Origin: Tardiphaga sp. P9-11
Lineage (GTDB): Bacteria > Pseudomonadota > Alphaproteobacteria > Rhizobiales > Xanthobacteraceae
Length of the DNA stretch: 64,000 nt
Direction: 5' to 3'
Assembly: GCF_008329525.1 (NCBI RefSeq)
Contig: NZ_NPKQ01000002.1
Span: forward strand, 372,001 to 436,000
In this document: piece after piece, positions 1 through 8,280 of the stretch
How positions within the stretch are numbered: position 1 is the first letter of the stretch
Layout: every line of letters starts with the position of its first letter
Translations under genes and position numbers: made by a program
Notes under the pieces: generated by a model
Database searches by the model: none
Seen by the model: the letters and a program-made list of their open reading frames with translations, nothing else
What the model was told of the DNA's origin: nothing

Positions 1-704
1 CCGACCGTGCCGATCGACAGCACCACCGCGAGCCACACCACCGACAGCACGAACTCCGCCGACCAGTGGATCACATTGGTCTCAAGGGCCAACGCGCCGA
101 TGCCGAGCATAACCATTGCTGCGAGTTGCTGAATGAAGCTGCCGGTGCGCCAGTCGATGCCGCCGCAATAGCGCTTCTGATAGAGCGTGCCGACGGTGAT
201 CGTGACCAGCGAAACACCGGACGCAAACCATCCCCAGCCCGCCTCGCCCGTCATCGGCCGCCCCTGCAGGATCAGCAACACGCCAGCGAGGCCGAGCCCG
301 AGCCCGCCCCATTGCAGCGGCGTGACGCGCTCGCCGAGAAACCGACTGGCGAGGATCGAGGTGAGGATCGGCTGCAGACCCGGGATCAGCGCCGACAAAC
401 CGACCGGGACCTTGTGCGCCACCGCAAACACGGTGCCGGCGAGATAAAGCCCCTGCACCAGCAGCCCGGCGATGATGCTGTGGCCGATGCCCGCGCGATC
501 CGGCCATGCCGGTCGTACCCACGCAACGATCACCGCCATGATCGCGACGGCCAGCATCATGCGCACAGTGAGATAGGTCAGCGGCTCGGCGCTGTTCAGC
601 ACATATTTCGTGCCGATGAAGCCGGTGCACCACAGCAGCACGAAAACGACGGGCGCGGCACGGCCGATCAGGGTTTCCAGATCGCTTTTCTGAACCTGTT
701 TCAT
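1..704 (-). CDS. EamA/DMT-family membrane transporter (C-terminus cut by window edge)
   Basis: The minus-strand frame is open from an ATG at 704 to the left edge, about 234 codons with no stop. The translation begins MKQVQKSDLETLIGRAAP and is a series of hydrophobic helices separated by short charged loops. Phrases such as LLWCTGFIGTKYVL, PVGLSALIPGLQPILTS and FLGERVTPLQWGGLGLGLAG are typical of the two-repeat, ten-helix EamA exporters (RhaT/YdcZ superfamily). These inner-membrane proteins export amino acids or other small metabolites; the substrate cannot be read from sequence. The gene is divergent from the alcohol dehydrogenase at 806, and the roughly 100-base gap between them should hold both promoters. 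The last one or two helices lie outside the window. Confidence 0.85.
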   Translation of the reverse strand, partial: MKQVQKSDLETLIGRAAPVVFVLLWCTGFIGTKYVLNSAEPLTYLTVRMMLAVAIMAVIVAWVRPAWPDRAGIGHSIIAGLLVQGLYLAGTVFAVAHKVPVGLSALIPGLQPILTSILASRFLGERVTPLQWGGLGLGLAGVLLILQGRPMTGEAGWGWFASGVSLVTITVGTLYQKRYCGGIDWRTGSFIQQLAAMVMLGIGALALETNVIHWSAEFVLSVVWLAVVLSIGTV

Positions 705-805
705 GGGCTGCTCAGTGCCCGATCATGTGCTAAGCGGCAATGGCTGTTTGCGCGGGCCTGCCGCCTGACATCACAACACCGAGATCATTATCGAAGGAAT
801 TTGCC

Positions 806-1933
806 ATGGACGTTCGTGCCGCCGTTGCCATCAGTGCCGGCAAGCCGCTGGAGATCACCACCGTTCAGCTCGAAGGTCCGCGCGACGGCGAAGTGCTGAT
901 CGAGATCAAGGCTACCGGCATCTGCCACACCGACGAGTTCACGCTGTCCGGCGCCGATCCCGAAGGTCTGTTTCCGGCGATCCTCGGCCATGAAGGCGCC
1001 GGCGTCGTCGTCGATGTCGGCCGCGGCGTCACGTCAGTGAAGAAGGGCGACCATGTCATCCCGCTCTACACGCCGGAATGTCGCCAGTGCCCGTCGTGCC
1101 TGTCGCGCAAGACCAATCTCTGTACGTCCATTCGCGCGACGCAGGGCCAGGGCCTGATGCCCGACGGCACCTCGCGTTTCTCGCTCGAGGGCAAGCCGGT
1201 GCACCACTACATGGGCACCTCGACCTTCGCGAATTACACCGTGCTGCCGGAGATCGCGGTGGCGAAGATCCGCGAGGACGCGCCGTTCGACAAGGTCTGC
1301 TATATCGGCTGCGGCGTCACCACCGGCATCGGCGCGGTGTTCAACACCGCCAAGGTCGAGCAAGGCGCCAAGGCCATCGTGTTCGGCTTAGGGGGCATCG
1401 GCCTCAACGTGCTGCAGGGCCTGCGCCTCGCCGGCGCCGACATGATCATCGGTGTCGACATCAACAATGACCGCAAGGCCTGGGGCGAGCGCTTCGGCAT
1501 GACCCACTTCGTCAATCCGAAGGAGCTGGGCAAGGATCTCGTCCCTCACCTCATCGACATGACCAAGCGGGGCGCAGACCAGATCGGCGGCGCCGATTAC
1601 ACCTTTGACTGCACCGGCAATGTCACCGTGATGCGCCAGGCGCTGGAAGCCTGCCACCGCGGCTGGGGCGAATCCATCGTGATCGGCGTAGCGCCGGCCG
1701 GCGCGGAGATCTCGACACGACCATTCCAGCTGGTGACCGGCCGCGTCTGGCGCGGCTCGGCCTTCGGCGGCGCGCGGGGCCGCACCGATGTGCCGAAGAT
1801 TGTCGACTGGTACATGCAGGGCAAGATCCAGATCGATCCGATGATCACCCACGTGATGCCACTGAGCGACATCAACAAGGGATTTGAGCTGATGAAGCGC
1901 GGGGAGAGCATCCGCGGCGTGGTGACGTTCTAG
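806..1933 (+). CDS. frmA: S-(hydroxymethyl)glutathione dehydrogenase / class III alcohol dehydrogenase
   Basis: A 375-residue zinc-dependent medium-chain dehydrogenase that oxidises S-hydroxymethylglutathione in cytosolic formaldehyde detoxification. Catalytic zinc ligands are visible as C40 (GICHTDEFT), H62 (GHEGAG) and a later Cys in YIGCGVTTG. The structural zinc lobe has C92, C95, C98 and C106 (ECRQCPSCLSRKTNLC). The NAD-binding glycine motif is GLGGIGLNV. The start at 806 gives the family N-terminus MDVRAAVAISAGKPLEI and follows a purine-rich GAAGGA; the frame is open further upstream to 740 but that part does not resemble the family. No fghA or gfa partner is adjacent. Confidence 0.95.
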   Translation: MDVRAAVAISAGKPLEITTVQLEGPRDGEVLIEIKATGICHTDEFTLSGADPEGLFPAILGHEGAGVVVDVGRGVTSVKKGDHVIPLYTPECRQCPSCLSRKTNLCTSIRATQGQGLMPDGTSRFSLEGKPVHHYMGTSTFANYTVLPEIAVAKIREDAPFDKVCYIGCGVTTGIGAVFNTAKVEQGAKAIVFGLGGIGLNVLQGLRLAGADMIIGVDINNDRKAWGERFGMTHFVNPKELGKDLVPHLIDMTKRGADQIGGADYTFDCTGNVTVMRQALEACHRGWGESIVIGVAPAGAEISTRPFQLVTGRVWRGSAFGGARGRTDVPKIVDWYMQGKIQIDPMITHVMPLSDINKGFELMKRGESIRGVVTF

Positions 1934-1986
1934 CTTCTTGTCGCTCCCCCAAGCGCAGCATAGCCGCGCGCTGTGGGGAGGGTGAA

Positions 1987-2005
1987 TCGACCGCGTAGCG
2001 GTCGA
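1987..2005. repeat. Short palindrome in repeat-like intergenic DNA
   Basis: The sequence TCGACCGC-GTA-GCGGTCGA forms an 8-bp perfect stem. It sits within a longer phrase (GGGGAGGGTGAATCGACC and GTCGAGACGGGTGGGG) of a kind repeated in intergenic regions of Bradyrhizobium and Rhodopseudomonas. It lies just downstream of the alcohol dehydrogenase. Confidence 0.6.
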
Positions 2006-2080
2006 GACGGGTGGGGTCGTGCCACACACGACGACCTCACGCCGTGCACCCCCATCCCGGCCTCCGCTTCGCTCGGCCGC

Positions 2081-2119
2081 CCCTCCCTCCAGCGCAGCTT
2101 CGCTGCGCTGGAGGGAGGG
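2081..2119. terminator. Strong hairpin between convergent genes, probable bidirectional terminator or REP-like element
   Basis: An 18-bp perfect inverted repeat (CCCTCCCTCCAGCGCAGC and its complement) surrounds a 3-base loop at 2099-2101. It lies between the stop of the dehydrogenase (1933) and the stop of the converging CoA ligase (2147). There is no T-tract on either side, so Rho-independent termination is inferred only from position and stability. The flanking CGGCCTCCGCTTCGCTCGG suggests a repeat-family element. Confidence 0.6.
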
Positions 2120-2146
2120 AGGCCATGAGCGACCCTGCCCTACAAT

Positions 2147-4225
2147 TTACTCCCCCTTGAACACCACGGCGTCCACCACGACGCAGCCATCCGTGTTCAG
2201 CATCACCGGATTGAGGTCGATGCTCATCACCTTGGCCGACGTATCCGCCATCAGCTCGCCGATTTTCACCACCGCATCAACCAGCGCATCGACATCCATT
2301 GGCGGCTCGCCGCGGACGCCTTCGAACAGTGGCGCGATGCGGAGCTTCGCCAGCGCGCGCTTGGCATCGTCCCTGGTGAACGGCGGCAGCAGCAGCGCGG
2401 TGTCCTTGAACACCTCGACATATTTTCCGCCATCACCAACCATGACCACCGGGCCGAAGACGGGATCGCGATGGGCGCCGATCACGATCTCGCGGCGGCC
2501 GGAGGCCATGGCGGCGATGATCACACCATCAAAACGCGAGCCGTGCTTGCGGATAATCTCTTCCATCTCGGTATAGAGATCGCCCGCGTCCTCGCGCGTC
2601 TTGACGCCGATCTTGACCAGACCGAGCTCCGACTTGTGAGCGATGTCAGCAGAACAGCCCTTCACCACCACCGGCCCGCCGATGGCTTCGAAGGCTGCAA
2701 TGGCCTCGGCGCGGGAATGCACGAGCCGATACGGCACCACCGGGATGCCGCGCTCCGCAAGCGCATTCAGGCTGTCGGCCTCGTTCAGCATCACGGTCTT
2801 GTCGGCCGAGATCAATGCGGACGACGGAACGCGCTTGCGCGCCTTCACGCGCGCCATCAGCTCATGATGCGACACATATTGATTCAGCGCGGTGACCGCC
2901 TCGACCTCGGTCGGGAACACCGAGACACCCTGCGCCTGGAACTCCCTGGCGACGCTGGGCTGCGTCGCGGCGACCACCAGCGGCTTGCCGATCTGTTCGG
3001 CGAAAGCCGCGCTATCGCGTGCAAAGGCCGGGACGTCATAGCCCGGGCCCGCCACAGGCACACCGATAACGAACGCATCCGCTGCGGGATCTTCTGCGAT
3101 CACTGGCAGGATGTCGCCGAACAGACGGCTGTTCGACAGCAGCGCCGCGGTGAGATCGATCGGGTTGGTGGTGGTCGCGAAGCTCGGCAGAATGCCCTTG
3201 AGCTTCTTGTCGGTCTCGGGTGCCAGCTTCGCCATCGGCATGCCGACGGTCGAGGCAGCATCCGCGGTCATGACACAGACCGCGCCGGAATTGCTGATCG
3301 CGACGAGGCGACGGCCCTGCGGCTTCCAGCCCTTGAGATAAAGCTCGGTGGCCTCGACGAGACCGCGCATGTCGGGGGCGCGCCAGATGCCATGATGTTC
3401 GAGGAAGGCATCGACCACGCGATCTTCATTGGCGAGCGCGCCGGTATGCGACTGCGCCGCCGCCTTGCCGGGATCGGTACGGCCGGATTTCAGCGCGATA
3501 ATCGGCAGCTTGCGATGAAGCGCGACTTCGGAGAGTTCCTCCAGATACTTCTTCTCCGGAATGCTCTCGAGATAGAGCAGCATCAGCTTCACTTCCGGAT
3601 CTTCCGCCACCGCGATGGCAAGTTCGCCGACGGTGATGTCGCTGTCATTGCCAGTGGCATGGCTGTGGCGAACGCCGATGCCGCGCGGATTGAGGAAGCC
3701 GACCGGCACGGTCGACAGCGCGCCGCTCTGGCTGAGCATGGCCACATGTCCCTCGACGCGGTCTAATTCCATGAACATGGTGGAGAATGACGCGATGGCG
3801 CCGGTGCCGAAATTGGCGAGGCCCTGTGTATTCGGGCCGACGATGCGCATGCCGTGTTTATGCGCGATCTCGACCATGCGGCGCTCTTTGGCCTTGCCGG
3901 CGATCGCGTCGACTTCGCCAAAGCCCGAGGCCATCACCAGTGCGATCTTGACCCCGGCCTTGGCGCAATCCTCGACGGCGCCAATGGCATTATCGCCAGC
4001 GACAGCGACGATCACCATTTCCGGCGCTTCAGGCAGATCGGCGAGGCTCTTGTAGCATTTCTCGCCCTGGATCTCTGTGCGCGACGGATTGATCGGGTAG
4101 ATCTTGCCCTTGAAGCCGAACTTCTGGAGATAGTGGACCGGACGGCCGCCGACCTTGTTGGGATTTTCCGAGGCGCCGATGATGGCCACGGATTTCGGAT
4201 CGAGGGCGAAGCGCAGACGGCTCAT
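2147..4225 (-). CDS. ADP-forming acetate/acyl-CoA ligase family protein
   Basis: A 692-residue protein with the domain order of NDP-forming acyl-CoA synthetases. An N-terminal CoA-binding Rossmann domain (VAIIGASENPNKVGGRP, about residues 13-29) is followed by succinyl-CoA-ligase-like domains (GPNTQGLANF, MLSQSGALS). The C-terminal third is an ATP-grasp domain (GGPVVVKGCSADIAHKSELG). It would activate an organic acid to its CoA thioester with ATP, giving ADP and phosphate; the substrate is unknown. The start codon overlaps the stop of the DUF35 gene by 4 bases (ATGA), so it is the last gene of the acyl-CoA operon. Enzymes of this family often act on aromatic or branched acids. Confidence 0.9.
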   Translation of the reverse strand: MSRLRFALDPKSVAIIGASENPNKVGGRPVHYLQKFGFKGKIYPINPSRTEIQGEKCYKSLADLPEAPEMVIVAVAGDNAIGAVEDCAKAGVKIALVMASGFGEVDAIAGKAKERRMVEIAHKHGMRIVGPNTQGLANFGTGAIASFSTMFMELDRVEGHVAMLSQSGALSTVPVGFLNPRGIGVRHSHATGNDSDITVGELAIAVAEDPEVKLMLLYLESIPEKKYLEELSEVALHRKLPIIALKSGRTDPGKAAAQSHTGALANEDRVVDAFLEHHGIWRAPDMRGLVEATELYLKGWKPQGRRLVAISNSGAVCVMTADAASTVGMPMAKLAPETDKKLKGILPSFATTTNPIDLTAALLSNSRLFGDILPVIAEDPAADAFVIGVPVAGPGYDVPAFARDSAAFAEQIGKPLVVAATQPSVAREFQAQGVSVFPTEVEAVTALNQYVSHHELMARVKARKRVPSSALISADKTVMLNEADSLNALAERGIPVVPYRLVHSRAEAIAAFEAIGGPVVVKGCSADIAHKSELGLVKIGVKTREDAGDLYTEMEEIIRKHGSRFDGVIIAAMASGRREIVIGAHRDPVFGPVVMVGDGGKYVEVFKDTALLLPPFTRDDAKRALAKLRIAPLFEGVRGEPPMDVDALVDAVVKIGELMADTSAKVMSIDLNPVMLNTDGCVVVDAVVFKGE

Positions 4226-4590
4226 TGAGGAGCCCTTTCAAAGAACGGTACGAGGCGACCGGAGAATTGCCGGTAGCCGGCTTTCACCTTGTCGCCGATG
4301 ACGAGATCGTTGGCGCCGTGGGCCATCATGCGAAAGCCTTCGGCAGTGTCGATGAGCAGGATGTTATAGGGCACGTGCTCGCGCGCTTCGGGCGTACCCG
4401 CGCGCAGCACGAGGGAGGACGCATAGACGGTGCCCTCGCCGCTCGCGACGTTGTCGGCGAGATCAGATGACCCGCAGGCGGCACAAAACGAGCGGCGGAA
4501 GTACTGGATCGATCGGCAGGCGCCGCAGCTCTGGTAGCTGATCGCTTCAGTGCCGGTGGTCCAGTCGGCGGCGGGTTTGAGCTCGCTCAT
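4222..4590 (-). CDS. Zn-ribbon / OB-fold (DUF35) acyl-CoA-associated protein
   Basis: A 122-residue protein with a rubredoxin-like zinc ribbon near the N-terminus (CGACRSIQYFRRSFCAACG: two CxxC pairs) followed by an OB-fold of the DUF35 family. Such proteins partner thiolase-fold enzymes; the ChsH2 DUF35 domain with Ltp2 aldolase in steroid degradation is the best studied case. The start at 4590 (MSELKPAADW) overlaps the stop of the thiolase-fold gene by 4 bases, and its own stop overlaps the CoA ligase start by 4 bases, indicating translational coupling. The frame continues upstream without resemblance to the family, so the longer reading is not used. Confidence 0.9.
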   Translation of the reverse strand: MSELKPAADWTTGTEAISYQSCGACRSIQYFRRSFCAACGSSDLADNVASGEGTVYASSLVLRAGTPEAREHVPYNILLIDTAEGFRMMAHGANDLVIGDKVKAGYRQFSGRLVPFFERAPQ

Positions 4591-5723
4591 GACACGCGCT
4601 CCAAGAACATCGAGACATGGGACGACAGCACGCCGCCGTCGCCGTGAAGCAGCGCCACCGAGGCATCCTTGACCTGGCGATTGTCCGCCCGACCCGTCAT
4701 CTGCAGATGTGTTTCGACCAGATGCGCCATGGCGCCACCGACGCCGCAATGGCCGTAAGACAGTAGACCACCATGGGTGTTGAGCGGCATCGCGCCGTGC
4801 TTGCCGAAATGGCCGGCGCGCACGCGTGCCGCCGCCTCGCCGCGGCCGGCGAGACCCAGATCTTCCAGCAACATCGCCAGTGTGATGGTGAAGCTGTCAT
4901 AGACCGCGGCGTAGCGGACGTCGGAGATCTCGATACCCGTCGCTTTCTTCGCACGCGCGATGGCGATCTCGGCGCCGAGTTCGGACAATGCTGGCGCGGC
5001 GGTGATGTGCTGATGCGTATGCGCCTGGGCAGCGCCGCGGACGCGGATTTTGGTTGAACTGGTCGGCTCATAGCTGACGACGAAGGCCGCGCCTCCGTCC
5101 GAGACCGGACAGCAATCGAGCAGCTTCAGCGGCGTGGCGATGGTCTTCGACGCCATCACGTCGGCCACCGTGATCGGCTCGTGAAACTGTGCACCGGGAT
5201 GGGTCATCGCGTGCTGGCGCATCAGCACCGCGAATTCGGCGAGGTCTTCCTGCGTGACGCCGTATTCATGCATGTAACGATTGGCGACGAGGCCGTAATA
5301 GGCCGGAATGGTCGGACCGAGCGGCACTTCGTAGGTGGGATGACCGACCTGTGCCAGCGTCTGGATCGAGGCATCGCGGCTCTGGCCGGTGAGACGGTTC
5401 TCGCCGCCGACCACGAGGACATGTCTGGCCACGCCGCCCTCGACGAGTTGATGCGCCAGCATGGCCATCGCCATGCCGGTGGCACCGCCGACCTGGATCG
5501 CATGGGCATAGGATGGCGTGATGCCGAAATGCTCGGCGAACACGGTGGCGAGCATGATATGCGGCATGGTGGTGGAATAGCCGCACAGGAAGCCGTCGAT
5601 ATCGGTGCGCTTCAGCCCGGCATCGGCCAGTGCCAGCTCGGCGGCGCGGCTCATGAGGTCAATGGTCGATGAGCCCTCGTGCTTGCCGTAAGGGAGAAGA
5701 CCGACGCCGGTGATGTAGCTCAT
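4587..5723 (-). CDS. Thiolase-fold protein lacking the nucleophilic Cys (probable Ltp2-like aldolase)
   Basis: A 378-residue thiolase-superfamily protein starting MSYITGVGLLPYGKHEG. At the place where thiolases carry the acylated Cys (NxCxTG) the sequence is HAIQVGGATGMAM (about residues 75-87) with no Cys. It retains YDSFT (Y275) and LNTHGGLLSYGHCG (Y323), the regions that hold the two catalytic tyrosines of Ltp2-type retro-aldolases. It is translationally coupled to a DUF35 protein, as in the Ltp2-ChsH2 pair. My inference is carbon-carbon cleavage of a beta-hydroxyacyl-CoA by retro-aldol chemistry rather than thiolysis. Annotation pipelines would probably call it acetyl-CoA acetyltransferase. 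Confidence 0.85.
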   Translation of the reverse strand: MSYITGVGLLPYGKHEGSSTIDLMSRAAELALADAGLKRTDIDGFLCGYSTTMPHIMLATVFAEHFGITPSYAHAIQVGGATGMAMAMLAHQLVEGGVARHVLVVGGENRLTGQSRDASIQTLAQVGHPTYEVPLGPTIPAYYGLVANRYMHEYGVTQEDLAEFAVLMRQHAMTHPGAQFHEPITVADVMASKTIATPLKLLDCCPVSDGGAAFVVSYEPTSSTKIRVRGAAQAHTHQHITAAPALSELGAEIAIARAKKATGIEISDVRYAAVYDSFTITLAMLLEDLGLAGRGEAAARVRAGHFGKHGAMPLNTHGGLLSYGHCGVGGAMAHLVETHLQMTGRADNRQVKDASVALLHGDGGVLSSHVSMFLERVS

Positions 5724-5740
5724 GTCGGTTTCTCTTTGCC

Positions 5741-6907
5741 CTAATACGACTTCGGCAGGCCGAGCGCCTTCTCGGCGATGAAGCTCAGGATCAGCTCGCG
5801 GCTGATCGGGGCGATACGCGGGATCAGCGACTCCCGCAAATAGCGCTCGACGTGATATTCCTTGGCGTAACCAAAGCCGCCATGGGTCATCACCGCCTGC
5901 TCGCAGGCGTGATAGCCGGCTTCGCCCGCGAGATACTTCGCTGAATTCGCTGCAGGACCACATGGCAGTCCCTGGTCATACTGCCAACCAGCGGACAGCG
6001 TCATCAGCCAGGCGGCTTCGAGCTCCATCCAGTTCTTCGCCAGGGGATGCTGGATCGCCTGGTTCTGGCCGATCGGGCGGTTGAACACGTTGCGCGCCTT
6101 GGCGTAGTCAGTTGCCTTCCTCAGCGCAGCCTTGCCAAGACCGACAGCTTCCGCCGCGATCAGGATGCGCTCCGGATTCATGCCATGCAGGATATATTCA
6201 AAACCGCGGCCCTCCTCGCCGATGCGATCCTCCAGCGGAATCTCGAAATCGGCGATGAACAGCTCGTTGGAGTCCACGGCCTTGCGGCCGAGCTTCTCGA
6301 TCTCGTGCACGGCGATCTTTGAGCGGTCGAGATCGGTGTAGAACAGACTGAGGCCGTGGGTCGGGCTCTTCACGTCTTCCAGCGGCGTGGTGCGCGCCAG
6401 CAGCAGTATCTTTTCGGCGACCTGCGCGGTGGAGATCCAGACCTTCTGGCCATTGACAATGTAGCGATCGCCCTTGCGCACGGCGCGGGTCTTGAGCTGC
6501 GTGGTGTTGAGGCCGGTATTGGGCTCGGTCACCGCGAAGCAGGATTTCTCGGTACCATTGACGATCGGCGGCAGCATGCGCGCGCACTGCTCGGGCGTGC
6601 CGAATACCACCACCGGATTGAGGCCGAACACATTCATATGCACGGCGGAAGCACCCGACATGCCGGCGCCGGATTCCGAAATCGCCCGCATCATGATCGC
6701 GGCCTCGGTGATCCCCAATCCCGAGCCGCCATATTCCTCGGGAATACAGATGCCGAGCCAGCCGGCATCGGCCATCGCCTTGTGGAAGTCGATGGGGAAA
6801 CCGCCCTCCTTGTCCTTCTTCAGCCAGTAGGCATCGTCGAAACGCGCGCAGATCTTTTCGATGGCATCGCGGATGGATTCCTGGTTGGCGTCGAGGGCGA
6901 AATCCAT
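5741..6907 (-). CDS. Acyl-CoA dehydrogenase
   Basis: A 388-residue FAD-dependent acyl-CoA dehydrogenase, the usual length of the family, with N-terminal helical, middle beta and C-terminal helical domains. Seen motifs include CFAVTEPNTGLNTT (flavin/substrate loop), YIVNGQKVWIS and THGGFGYAKEYHVERYLRE. The catalytic Glu site of medium-chain enzymes is replaced (IPRIAPISRE; Ala at about 366), but HGMNPERIL supplies E246 at the position used by isovaleryl-CoA dehydrogenase. It should introduce a 2,3 double bond into a branched or cyclic acyl-CoA. It starts 3 bases after the CoA-transferase stop and lies 17 bases before the thiolase-fold gene, so it is part of the same operon. Confidence 0.93.
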   Translation of the reverse strand: MDFALDANQESIRDAIEKICARFDDAYWLKKDKEGGFPIDFHKAMADAGWLGICIPEEYGGSGLGITEAAIMMRAISESGAGMSGASAVHMNVFGLNPVVVFGTPEQCARMLPPIVNGTEKSCFAVTEPNTGLNTTQLKTRAVRKGDRYIVNGQKVWISTAQVAEKILLLARTTPLEDVKSPTHGLSLFYTDLDRSKIAVHEIEKLGRKAVDSNELFIADFEIPLEDRIGEEGRGFEYILHGMNPERILIAAEAVGLGKAALRKATDYAKARNVFNRPIGQNQAIQHPLAKNWMELEAAWLMTLSAGWQYDQGLPCGPAANSAKYLAGEAGYHACEQAVMTHGGFGYAKEYHVERYLRESLIPRIAPISRELILSFIAEKALGLPKSY

Positions 6908-6910
6908 GCG

Positions 6911-8134
6911 TTACAGCTCCGACGTATCTGGGATAGCGGCCTGTTTGAGCACGCCATCCTTGTGCATTTTCTCGATCTGCTCGGGCGTATAGCCGACCTC
7001 GGCCAGCACTTCAGCGTTCTGCTCACCGAGGTGCGAGGCGAGACGTGAGAGATCGACCGGCGTCTTGGACCACGTGGCCGCGACCTTCATGTTGCGCACC
7101 GCGCCTTCGGTCGGATGCTCGACCTGCTGGAAGAAGTCGGTCGCTAGCATATGCGGATCCTGCATCATGCTTTCCAGCGTGTGCATCGGAGTCGACGGCA
7201 CGTCGGCCTCGTCCAGCAGCCTGGCCCATTCCGCGGTCGTCTTCGTCTTGAAGATGCGCGACAGTTCGGCATTCACCGTATCGATATGCTGGATGCGCTG
7301 CGGGAATGTGGCAAAGCGCGGATCATCGAACAGCTCCTCGCGGCCGACATGCTTGAGGAAGCTCTTCCACTGCTTGTCGTTATAGACCATGGCGCAGATA
7401 TAGCCGTCCGAGGTCTGGTACGGCCGACGATCCGGCGACAGGTGACGGCCATAGCCGCCTTTGTCGAGCGGCGGATCGAAGGTCAACCCGCCCATATGGT
7501 CGCCCATCATGAAGCCCGCCATGGTCTCGAACATCGGAATATCCACACGCTGGCCCTCGCCAGTACGGTCGCGATGCACCACGCTGGCAAGGATGGCGCC
7601 GAGCGCATTCAGTCCCACGATGCGATCGACCAGCGCATTCGGCACATAGCGCGGCACGCCGTCCGGGCTGATCCGCGCATTCAGGGCGGCGAGCGCGGTG
7701 GCGCCCTGAATCAGGTCGTCGTAAGCGGGCTTTGCAGCATAGGGGCCGGCCTGGCTGAAGCCGAACACGCCGGCATAGATCAGGCGTGGATTGATCTTCG
7801 ACACCACGTCATAGCCGAGACTGAGCCGTACCATGGCCGCCGGACGGACATTGTAGACCAGCACATCGGCCGTCGCGACCAGCTTCAGCAGAGCCTCGCG
7901 GCCTTCTTCCTTCTTGAGGTCGATACAGACACAGCGCTTGTTGCGATTGGTGTTGAGGAAGATCGGCCCCATGCCGGGATTACGCATCGGTCCGATCGCA
8001 CGGACCACGTCGCCATCGGGGGACTCCACCTTGATGACATCGGCGCCATAGTCGCCCAGCGTCTGGGTGCAATAAGGCCCCATCATCACCGAGGTCATGT
8101 CGATGATCTTGATCCCGTGAAGTGGTCCCGCCAA
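6911..8134 (-). CDS. CaiB/BaiF (family III) CoA-transferase
   Basis: A 407-residue protein with the family hallmarks GIKIIDMTSVMMGPYCTQTL, GDYGADVIKVESPDGD and PAYDDLIQG, where an Asp (D139 or D140) forms the acyl anhydride intermediate. It moves CoA between carboxylic acids. The best start is a TTG at 8134: it gives the family N-terminus, is preceded by GGGAG nine bases upstream, and no in-frame ATG fits. The open frame runs upstream to 8476 but overlaps the ligase gene and has no family similarity. A 146-base gap separates it from the upstream acyl-CoA synthetase. Within the operon it could recycle CoA from a product acid to the incoming substrate. Confidence 0.9.
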   Translation of the reverse strand: MAGPLHGIKIIDMTSVMMGPYCTQTLGDYGADVIKVESPDGDVVRAIGPMRNPGMGPIFLNTNRNKRCVCIDLKKEEGREALLKLVATADVLVYNVRPAAMVRLSLGYDVVSKINPRLIYAGVFGFSQAGPYAAKPAYDDLIQGATALAALNARISPDGVPRYVPNALVDRIVGLNALGAILASVVHRDRTGEGQRVDIPMFETMAGFMMGDHMGGLTFDPPLDKGGYGRHLSPDRRPYQTSDGYICAMVYNDKQWKSFLKHVGREELFDDPRFATFPQRIQHIDTVNAELSRIFKTKTTAEWARLLDEADVPSTPMHTLESMMQDPHMLATDFFQQVEHPTEGAVRNMKVAATWSKTPVDLSRLASHLGEQNAEVLAEVGYTPEQIEKMHKDGVLKQAAIPDTSEL

Positions 8135-8280
8135 AGCCGTTTGCTCCCGAAAAGCGTGTGATCTGGCGCTCGTCTGCGCCGCTATTGGCTTCGTCTTAGC
8201 GGGAGCGGCTTTGCAGGCGCAAGGGCGCCAGACGCGGAGCCTTATGCGCGGAGTGCCGGTTCGCATCAAAGTGGTAATGG

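Noticed and set aside
82-633. A minus-strand 183-codon frame at the left edge
   Set aside because: It is out of frame with the EamA transporter at 1-704, whose translation has coherent membrane helices; this frame is Arg/His-rich.
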